From Microcaldota archaeon (GTDB lineage: Archaea > Micrarchaeota > Micrarchaeia > Micrarchaeales > CABMGC01): a stretch of DNA of 12,029 nt. Location: positions 1 through 12,029 of the forward strand of contig DAHVAU010000029.1 of assembly GCA_027314465.1 (NCBI GenBank), given 5' to 3'. Below the pieces are notes generated by a model. That model was not told where the DNA came from. It did not search any database and saw only the letters and a program-made list of their open reading frames with translations. The position numbers and the translations under genes were made by a program. This document shows positions 6,313-12,029 of the stretch, one piece after another; positions within the stretch are counted from its first letter, which is position 1, and every line of letters starts with the position of its first letter.

Positions 6313-8366
6313 CACTTCACGAACAGGTATGCGAGGCACTGGCTTGTGAACTGCTCTGTGCCGCTCTGCCTAAGCACTGTGCCGTAGTATGAGTAGGCCG
6401 TTAGCGAATCGGCAGTGCTGTTTGAGAGCATTATTACAGGCGTGCCCCTTGACGCGTACGCGGACATGCATGAATCAACTGTCTGCAGGCCTGAGCCTGA
6501 GCTGCAGGACTGGGCGCTTATAGTGGCATTTGAGACGTTCTTTCCCTGACTTGCGAGCGCAGAGTATATCTTTGCAGCGCAGCCTGCTATTGCAGGATTG
6601 GACTGGCCACTGACCACTATGGCAACAGAGCCTGATGACTTTATAGCACCTGCAGCAACCGAGAGCTGCGCGCTTGTGTTTGCAGACTGGGCCACCAGGT
6701 ATGTGGCCACTATAAAGAGGAGCACTATTGCTATTGCCATGCCCATGAGTATGTTCCAGTTCCTGCTGGTCCTCCTGCTTACGGCAAGCCTGTGCCTGCC
6801 TTTGAGCTGCCTGTGGTATGCGAGCAGAACAGCCAGCACTATTATGCCTATTACAAGCGACGGTATGACTGCATAGAAAGGCGCTGATGCTACTGCAGCG
6901 CTGTAGCCTGTTGATGAGAGCAGGGCCGTTGCCACAGGGGCGCCTATGGCTCTTGAGAGGTACTGTGGAACGTTAGGCAGAGGCTGCGACGCTGCTATCT
7001 GGCCCTTCAGGGCGCTTAGATTCGCCCTGGTCGCATTTACGTTGGATATCCTTGAGTTGAGCGATGAGCCAAGCTGGGCCTGCTCGAAGCTGAGCCTTGC
7101 GGTGGTGGAAGATGGCTGCGAGCCGCCTGACTGCATGTCCAGCAGCATGAGTGTGTTGTACTGAGATATGTTGAGCAGCGATGCGTATGTTGCGTTAAGC
7201 GACGCATACTGGCTCTTCACTGTGCCGTACTGGGCGGCAAGGGTGGTATTGTATGCGGAGATGTTGACAGACAGGTAATTGGCCGAGAGGTTCTGGTAGC
7301 TGTCCTGGAGCGCGTTTATGGACTGCTGCAGGCCTGAATCATATATCCTGGAAAGCAGAAGATTGGCGTTTGCTACTGTCTGGTTGTATCCCAGAAGAGT
7401 TGTGTTCATCACTGCGCCTAGCTGCGCTCTTTTCTGCGCGGCAAGCACTGCGCCCACATACACCGACTCCCTGGAGCTGACGTTCTGCGCCACTGCCATG
7501 ATCTGCGCCTTTGACACTGGCAGGGAGGACATCACGTTGATGTATCCGTGCATCCGGTCCAGCAGGCTGACATTGTATTGCAGGGACTGGCACAGGCCCA
7601 CTGCACTGCAGTACCACGGCTGATTCTTGGCTGATAGCGACGGGCTGCAGCCTGAGAAGTCAGAGCCTGCAGGAGGCGGGAATATAGGGTTGGTGTCCAT
7701 GTTCTGCGTTACGCTAGAGTACAGGCTGAATGCGCTGGCAATGTTGTTGATGTTGGACTGGGCGTTTGATGCGCTCAGAGTAGATGCGTTTGATATAAGT
7801 GCCGAGTAGCTTGATATCAGATCGGTGTAATTATGCTCGAAGTTTATCAGTCCGTACTCAAATGTGCTGTTGTACCCGATGGGAGAGTACTTCCTGTTAA
7901 GCGGCGTTCCCCCAACAAGCGTGGCCCTGCATATCTCTGAAGTGAGGCACGACTGGCATGAGTTCTGTATGGTGCATGTCTCGCCGCTGGAAAGGCCCGT
8001 CTCGACGAAGCAGTCGGTAACATTCGAAGCGGATGACTGGTTGTACTTCTTTAGGGTGCTGGTCAGAAAGGTCGTATTTATCTTGGACAGGCTGGCGTTT
8101 AGCACAGTGGTGTTTATTATGCTGTATATCGCCTGCGCCTGGGTTATGAACTGGTAGGCGCCGGTTGTGTTGATAAGAAACGTGGGCTCTCCCTGATAGT
8201 ATGCCAGCACGTAGCTGCCCCCTGCGTGGCTTATGTTAACGTAGGAGAGCGATGAGACTACAGAGGCAGAGACATTGTAGCTGCCAAGGAATACACTGAC
8301 GCTTGAAGCACCTGCAAACCCGACCACGAGCATGAGGATAACGGCTGAGTATAGGCCGATTCTCAT
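6312..8366 (-). CDS. Large secreted/membrane envelope protein with two C-terminal spans and a four-cysteine domain
   Basis: A 684-residue protein starting MRIGLYSAVILMLVVGFAGA, a clear signal peptide. Residues 21-490 form a large outside region with more than twenty N-x-S/T sites. It includes a cysteine cluster (119, 131, 137, 140, 146), a second group (240, 253, 259) and a helical region at 340-460 with coiled-coil-like spacing (QYASLNA/TYASLLN). Two membrane segments (about 498-517 and 538-558) are joined by a short, strongly basic loop (HRQLKGRHRLAVSRRTSRNW), so by the positive-inside rule both ends lie outside. The last 110 residues carry four cysteines (596, 621, 633, 677) and resemble the domain of the downstream 197-residue protein. 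I chose the ATG at 8366 rather than an upstream in-frame start at 8426, because it gives the signal peptide and lies about 6 nt from the predicted transcript start. No named family is recognised. Being next to the S-layer gene suggests an envelope role. Confidence 0.85.
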   Translation of the reverse strand: MRIGLYSAVILMLVVGFAGASSVSVFLGSYNVSASVVSSLSYVNISHAGGSYVLAYYQGEPTFLINTTGAYQFITQAQAIYSIINTTVLNASLSKINTTFLTSTLKKYNQSSASNVTDCFVETGLSSGETCTIQNSCQSCLTSEICRATLVGGTPLNRKYSPIGYNSTFEYGLINFEHNYTDLISSYSALISNASTLSASNAQSNINNIASAFSLYSSVTQNMDTNPIFPPPAGSDFSGCSPSLSAKNQPWYCSAVGLCQSLQYNVSLLDRMHGYINVMSSLPVSKAQIMAVAQNVSSRESVYVGAVLAAQKRAQLGAVMNTTLLGYNQTVANANLLLSRIYDSGLQQSINALQDSYQNLSANYLSVNISAYNTTLAAQYGTVKSQYASLNATYASLLNISQYNTLMLLDMQSGGSQPSSTTARLSFEQAQLGSSLNSRISNVNATRANLSALKGQIAASQPLPNVPQYLSRAIGAPVATALLSSTGYSAAVASAPFYAVIPSLVIGIIVLAVLLAYHRQLKGRHRLAVSRRTSRNWNILMGMAIAIVLLFIVATYLVAQSANTSAQLSVAAGAIKSSGSVAIVVSGQSNPAIAGCAAKIYSALASQGKNVSNATISAQSCSSGSGLQTVDSCMSAYASRGTPVIMLSNSTADSLTAYSYYGTVLRQSGTEQFTSQCLAYLFVK

Positions 8367-8393
8367 CGGAATCAGACTATTGATGCATAGTAA

Positions 8394-8403
8394 GCTTATA
8401 AAG
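8394..8403 (-). promoter_or_regulatory. TATA box of the two-gene envelope operon
   Basis: CTTTATAAGC on the minus strand, about 33 nt before the ATG at 8366. The predicted start near 8372 leaves a leader of roughly 6 nt, so the message is probably leaderless; no ribosome binding site is visible before this ATG. It shows the operon is transcribed independently of the S-layer gene. Confidence 0.6.
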
Positions 8404-8462
8404 ATTTCTCCGAAGACCGAAAGCAAAAAAGGGCATTTGCTGCGGCTATGCTGGGGAGCTGA

Positions 8463-8520
8463 TAAAACGAAAAGGAAAAGGAGAAAAAATAAGAAAAGGT
8501 GCGGAGCCGATTGGCTCCGC
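8463..8520 (-). terminator. Hairpin plus T-rich terminator of the S-layer gene
   Basis: On the minus strand, about 27 nt after the S-layer stop codon, a perfect 8-bp stem GCGGAGCC / GGCTCCGC with a 4-nt loop (8501-8520) is followed by a long pyrimidine-rich tract with runs of T (8499 down to 8463). T-runs alone can terminate archaeal RNA polymerase; the added GC-rich hairpin may also stabilise the 3' end of a very abundant mRNA. This is the only clear terminator in the window. Confidence 0.75.
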
Positions 8521-8546
8521 GACCAAACTTCAGGCGTTTAGCGCTT

Positions 8547-11504
8547 TTACGGTGTGCTTGCCGCAGACAGCAGGTCGTTTATGAACTGGTTTCCTGCCTG
8601 CACTGTCTGGTTGGCAGAGTATCCAGCCACAAGGATCCTGTTCGTCCCGTATGCCTGCACTACCACTGATGTTTGGCCGAAGCTCGAGTTGAGAGCCGGC
8701 TGCTGCGAGAATATCTGCGCTGCAACCGAGTTCACATACTTGCTTCCTACCACCACCAGTGTGGCTGCGCTGTTCGCATTGCTGTCAAGCACTACCAGAG
8801 GGTTTGTAGCGGTGTTCAGGGATACAGGCACTACTGCCTGGGTCACTGAAGGCGTTGCCGTTACATTGCCTAGTCCAGTTACCGTGCATGACGAGCTGCT
8901 TGCGCTCAGGCCTCCGCATGTTGCGTTGACCTTTGACACTGTCAGGTTTGCGTATCCTGGCACTGACTGCCCTATGCCCACAGGCCCTACGAGCTTTTGC
9001 GTTGTGGTGTTGCCCAATGATGTCTTGTATTGGGACACTACGAACTGCAGCTGGTCGATGTTCTTCGCCATGTCTAAGGTGAGACCCGACTGTGATATCG
9101 AGGCTACCTTGCTTCCACGCTCAGTCACAAATCCCGACTGCACCTGCACAGCATTGCTCTGTGAAGATGTGTAGGTCACATTGTTCCTTGTGCCAGTTGA
9201 AGACTGGTTCAACTGCAGCTGGAAGTTCTGTGCTCCTGCGGTCGTGCTGTTGTAGATGCCGAAGGCAAGCGAGTCAGAGCTCGCAGTCGAGGACGGCACG
9301 TTGTACTCACTAATTGAGTAAGTGAAGTACTTCGATGATCCCTGGCTTGGGGTTGGTGCTGCCGCAGTTATTGCGAATCCGCCCTGGTACGAAGGCTGCC
9401 CGTTCTGCTGGTTGTACGTCAGCGTGTTCGAGCCACCAACTAGTGCCATCTGGTCATAGTTCTGGTTCGAGAGCGAGTACATGAAGGCAGGCTCTGGTTC
9501 GCTTACAAGCTGCGCCAGTGTGTTTGCAGTGCTTGTAGATACTGCGCCTCCAACAACGTTCACGGTCATATACGGAAGCGCGCGGCTCATGTATATATTG
9601 GTTATGTTGTAGAAGTTCACAGACACCGGGATCGTGTTAGTTGCACCTGGGAGCAAAGCCACCTGCACCGGATATGTCGTTGCAGACCCAGACGTCTTTG
9701 TCTGGAAACCCTTTATGGTAACCGTCAGAGGGTTGTTTGGATTTATCACGTTCGCATTGCCCAGAGTCGAGTACACTATCACGTTTATAGGCGTTGTAGT
9801 TGCACCTGCACCACCAGGTGTGACTGCATTTGCGTCTATGTTCAGTGCATATGGCGTGAGGTCATATACCACTGAGCTTCCGGTCTGGCCCGAGTACGTG
9901 AACGCATTAGGTATCTGGCTCGTAACTGTTAGCAGCTGAGCAGGCTGGTTGGTTATGTTTGTAACCGAGTAGCCCACAGTGCCAGTTGACGAGAAGCCAG
10001 TCCCAAGGTTCTGGTACGCGCCCACTCCTCCTGAGGATATCGAGGATAGTGAGAACTGCACAGGGTCGTAGTTCGTGCCAAGCGTGTCTCCTACGAAGTT
10101 GACCTTGTATGCGGTCATGTTAGGAGTCACGAAGCTGTAGCTTCCTCCAGGCCTCAGGTTCACTGGGGTCTGGTTGACTACGTCTATGCTCTGCAGCTCA
10201 TTGGCGTGGCCTGAAGATGTGCCATTGGTCCATGCAAGGTATGCTGTCCATCCCTTTGCGTTGGTCTTGTTGAGAGGCTGTCCGCTTGTTACATTGAACA
10301 AGTTTGAGTACAGCTTCATCTTAGCCCACTTCTGGTATGCGTACAAGCCTGCGAAGGTCTGGTTCACGTCCACGTATATGGACTGCTTGTTTACAGTGAA
10401 CTTCGTGGTCGTCTTTGGAGTCAGCTGCGTTGTGTTTGTCAGCGTTCCGTTGAAGAACACGTCCACTGCCGCAGTTGATGTGCCACTGCTGTTAGGCTGA
10501 CCCAAGTCCTCAAGCTGCACCGTGAATGGTCCGCTTGAGACGTTGTGTCCCACGTATACTGTCTGCATCGAGCCAAGGGATGCTGCAAGTGTCAGCATGC
10601 CTCCGTACTGCACTGAAGTTGTGGTTGCAGTTGCAGATGGCTCCGAGTAGCCCAGTACTGTCCAGTTCTTTCCAAGCAGCTGCATGGCTGCGTTGTTTAT
10701 CGTGTTGCCGCTCTGCACATAAGGCTCAGGTATTGGCTTGTTGAAGACCACCTGGTATGCGCCTCCTGCGCTTAGCACTGCAAATCCGGGAGCCACTGAG
10801 CTTCCGGTAGCCTGGTCGTACACAGGGAATCCCGTGAGCCAGAGGTACTCGTTCTCAGAGTATGAGCCCCAGTTGTTTGCAAGTGCAGGCAACTGCGATG
10901 GGCCTATCTGGAGTATGTTGTCCTGACCGCTTGACGTAAAGCTGGAGAATGTCAGGCCTCCTGAGTTCCCGCCGTATGCAGTCGCATTAGTAGGCACGCT
11001 CCCCTGTGCTGAGAAAGGAGATGCTACAGGCGATATCTGCAGGTTGCTGCTCTCTGGGAATGTGTATATAGAGGTCTGCAGACTCTTGGTGTTTGCAGGC
11101 GAACTAAGCTGCACTCCCTGGTTGAGCACTGAGCCTATCAATGCCGTGAACGAGTACGATCCTGATGGACCGGTGTATCCCTGCACGCCGAACCAGACCT
11201 GCTGGTTTGACAGTGTGCACGTTGGGGTCGTTACGACACAGTTTACCTTGCTCAGGCCAGTAGGGGTGGCGGTTACGTTCTGGCTTGTGAACGCTAGGTT
11301 CCCGAGCACTGCGGCAATGTTTGCTGCAACTACTCCGTCGCTAGGTTTTGCGCCTGAACCGACTACTACCTGTACCACTGGTTGTCCCTGATTATTTATT
11401 ATAGGGATATTGCTCCAGGTTACGCCTCCGGTGCTTGCAAATGCAAGACCCATCAGCAAACTTGCCGCGACAGCGGCTATTCTCTTTGCGTTTATGGTTT
11501 TCAT
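8547..11504 (-). CDS. S-layer protein, methanococcal-type family
   Basis: A 985-residue surface-layer protein. It has a signal peptide (MKTINAKRIAAVAASLLMGLAFA, probable cleavage near 23). A region like the N-terminal half of the archaeal S-layer family follows (NNQGQPVVQVVVGSGAKPSDGV and AANIAAVLGNLAF, about 37-72). The central part (about 100-850) is Ser/Thr/Asn/Gly-rich, beta-rich, with many N-x-S/T glycosylation sites and few charged residues. The C-terminal part matches the family's closing motif, TLVVVGSKYVNSVAAQI (915-931) and RILVAGYSANQTVQAG (956-971). It has no C-terminal membrane anchor. There are only four cysteines, in two similar pairs (89/96 and 863/873), one at each end. Such proteins assemble into the paracrystalline outer coat. 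The ATG at 11504 has GGTGG just before it, a TATA box about 48 nt upstream and a strong terminator downstream, as expected for a highly expressed single gene. Confidence 0.93.
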   Translation of the reverse strand: MKTINAKRIAAVAASLLMGLAFASTGGVTWSNIPIINNQGQPVVQVVVGSGAKPSDGVVAANIAAVLGNLAFTSQNVTATPTGLSKVNCVVTTPTCTLSNQQVWFGVQGYTGPSGSYSFTALIGSVLNQGVQLSSPANTKSLQTSIYTFPESSNLQISPVASPFSAQGSVPTNATAYGGNSGGLTFSSFTSSGQDNILQIGPSQLPALANNWGSYSENEYLWLTGFPVYDQATGSSVAPGFAVLSAGGAYQVVFNKPIPEPYVQSGNTINNAAMQLLGKNWTVLGYSEPSATATTTSVQYGGMLTLAASLGSMQTVYVGHNVSSGPFTVQLEDLGQPNSSGTSTAAVDVFFNGTLTNTTQLTPKTTTKFTVNKQSIYVDVNQTFAGLYAYQKWAKMKLYSNLFNVTSGQPLNKTNAKGWTAYLAWTNGTSSGHANELQSIDVVNQTPVNLRPGGSYSFVTPNMTAYKVNFVGDTLGTNYDPVQFSLSSISSGGVGAYQNLGTGFSSTGTVGYSVTNITNQPAQLLTVTSQIPNAFTYSGQTGSSVVYDLTPYALNIDANAVTPGGAGATTTPINVIVYSTLGNANVINPNNPLTVTIKGFQTKTSGSATTYPVQVALLPGATNTIPVSVNFYNITNIYMSRALPYMTVNVVGGAVSTSTANTLAQLVSEPEPAFMYSLSNQNYDQMALVGGSNTLTYNQQNGQPSYQGGFAITAAAPTPSQGSSKYFTYSISEYNVPSSTASSDSLAFGIYNSTTAGAQNFQLQLNQSSTGTRNNVTYTSSQSNAVQVQSGFVTERGSKVASISQSGLTLDMAKNIDQLQFVVSQYKTSLGNTTTQKLVGPVGIGQSVPGYANLTVSKVNATCGGLSASSSSCTVTGLGNVTATPSVTQAVVPVSLNTATNPLVVLDSNANSAATLVVVGSKYVNSVAAQIFSQQPALNSSFGQTSVVVQAYGTNRILVAGYSANQTVQAGNQFINDLLSAASTP

Positions 11505-11547
11505 TCCACCACACTTAACATTTCTAGCTATAGTGGGAAAGAGAAGG

Positions 11548-11556
11548 TATTTAAAA
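11548..11556 (-). promoter_or_regulatory. TATA box of the S-layer gene
   Basis: TTTTAAATA on the minus strand, about 48 nt before the S-layer ATG. It predicts a start near 11527 and a leader of about 23 nt that includes GTGTGGTGG as ribosome binding site. Confidence 0.6.
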
Positions 11557-11735
11557 CGATGCCGAATTGTGGCGCCTTATTTCGTCATTTGTGCTAAGGG
11601 ACTTCTTCTCTAGACGAAGTGCTTCGTCGGAAGGCTTATCCGGCCTGTTCGTCAATTGTGGACATTCCCTGAAAATCATATGACCCTGATGGCGCGCCCA
11701 GGCTGTGGCACATGCCTGCAAGATGCCAAATGATG
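11557..11735. other. Intergenic region upstream of the S-layer and NAC promoters
   Basis: About 180 nt between the two divergent TATA boxes with no gene I can support. It contains the palindrome GACGAAG-tg-CTTCGTC (11613-11628) and further TTCGTC copies at 11581-11586 and near 11650. These are possible regulator sites for one or both promoters; nothing else stands out. Confidence 0.45.
11613..11628. repeat. Palindrome between the S-layer and NAC genes
   Basis: GACGAAG-tg-CTTCGTC has 7-bp perfect arms with a 2-nt centre. It is about 60 bp upstream of the S-layer TATA box and about 110 bp upstream of the NAC TATA box. The tight centre favours a protein-binding site over an RNA hairpin. Confidence 0.4.
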
Positions 11736-11744
11736 CTTATAAAC
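11736..11744 (+). promoter_or_regulatory. TATA box of the NAC gene
   Basis: CTTATAAAC lies about 36 nt before the ATG at 11776, predicting a start near 11766 and a leader of about 10 nt. Confidence 0.6.
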
Positions 11745-11775
11745 TCTTGCGCAGCATAGTTTAGCTGCTGATAGC

Positions 11776-12029
11776 ATGATGCCAAACATGGACCCCAGGC
11801 AGCTCAAGAGGCTGATGGACAGCATGGGGATAAGGAGCAGGGAGATAGACGCCACAAGAGTAGTCATTGAGGGCAAGGACATGGACATCATAATAGAGAA
11901 CCCGCAGGTCACTGCCATAGACGCCCAGGGTAACAGGAGCTTCCAGGTGGCAGGAGAGGCAAGGGAGGTTGGCAAGGTAAAGGCCGAGATAGGCGATGAC
12001 GACGTGAAACTTGTCATGGAGCAGTCAGG
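11776..12029 (+). CDS. nac: Nascent polypeptide-associated complex protein (archaeal alpha-NAC), 5' part
   Basis: The frame opens with ATG-ATG at 11776 and is still open at the window edge; 84 codons are visible. The N-terminus MMPNMDPRQLKRLMDSMGI is the basic, Met-rich helix by which archaeal NAC contacts the ribosome. It is followed by EIDATRVVIEGKDMDIIIENPQVTAIDAQGNRSFQVAGEA, the NAC beta-barrel dimerisation domain with the hallmark IENPQV and a segment matching the family's Y/F-Q-V-x-G-E. The visible end, DDDVKLVMEQS, leads into the C-terminal UBA domain, which must lie beyond the edge. Archaeal NAC is a homodimer that binds nascent chains at the tunnel exit. Full length is usually 110-125 residues, so about 30-40 residues are missing here. 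The second ATG at 11779 is an equally possible start. Confidence 0.93.
   Translation, partial: MMPNMDPRQLKRLMDSMGIRSREIDATRVVIEGKDMDIIIENPQVTAIDAQGNRSFQVAGEAREVGKVKAEIGDDDVKLVMEQS

Noticed and set aside
8554..9174. Plus-strand open frame of 206 codons
   Set aside because: It is antisense to the S-layer C-terminal region, which matches the family; the long open frame reflects the biased codon composition of the S-layer gene.
11676..12017. Minus-strand open frame of 113 codons at the right edge
   Set aside because: It is antisense to the NAC gene, whose protein sequence is clearly conserved; the Ser/Leu/Met-rich product is typical of a shadow frame.
1..12029. CRISPR array, insertion sequence or integrated element
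   Set aside because: No regularly spaced direct repeats, transposase or integrase motifs, or terminal inverted repeats were seen; the gene content is core archaeal plus envelope genes.

Overview
The window is archaeal chromosome. Four proteins are of families I recognise with confidence as archaeal or archaeal-type: a threonyl-tRNA synthetase with the archaeal D-aminoacyl-deacylase-like editing domain, an archaeal DnaG-type Toprim protein, a Hjc Holliday junction resolvase and the start of an archaeal nascent polypeptide-associated complex (NAC) protein. A fifth, a methanococcal-type S-layer protein, fits the same picture. AT-rich TATA-like boxes sit at archaeal distances from several starts, some of them nearly leaderless. 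Codon use favours AGG and ATA. The short, partly overlapping genes and a large S-layer protein with few charged residues make a small-genome, possibly acidophilic lineage such as Micrarchaeota/ARMAN plausible. That placement is inference; no rRNA or other decisive marker is present.

Layout. (1) Positions 1-470, minus strand: a small ribbon-helix-helix (RHH) regulator followed after 4 nt by a protein of unknown function that runs off the left edge. The promoter carries two perfect inverted repeats between the TATA box and the RHH start, which look like operators for autoregulation. (2) 532-2257, plus strand: thrS, divergent from the RHH gene. (3) 2264-4910, minus strand: dnaG followed 46 nt later by a coiled-coil protein gene, ending tail-to-tail with thrS. 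(4) 4911-5231: a 321-nt non-coding stretch with promoter-like elements for both flanking genes and small inverted repeats. (5) 5232-5726, plus strand: hjc, whose 3' end overlaps the next convergent gene by 8 bp. (6) 5719-8403, minus strand: a two-gene envelope operon whose genes overlap by one base in a TGATG junction. The products are a 684-residue secreted/membrane protein and a 197-residue single-span membrane protein; both end in what looks like the same four-cysteine outside domain. (7) 8463-11556, minus strand: the 985-residue S-layer gene with its own promoter and a strong hairpin plus T-rich terminator. (8) 11557-12029: an intergenic region, then the NAC gene on the plus strand, truncated by the right edge.

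The left half is mostly housekeeping information processing (translation, primase/RNA processing, recombination, co-translational chaperone). Positions 5.7-11.5 kb form a cell-envelope block. The least familiar parts are the envelope operon with its shared four-cysteine domain, the coiled-coil partner of dnaG, and the RHH operon with twin palindromes. I do not see a defence system, mobile element, CRISPR array or rRNA/tRNA gene.
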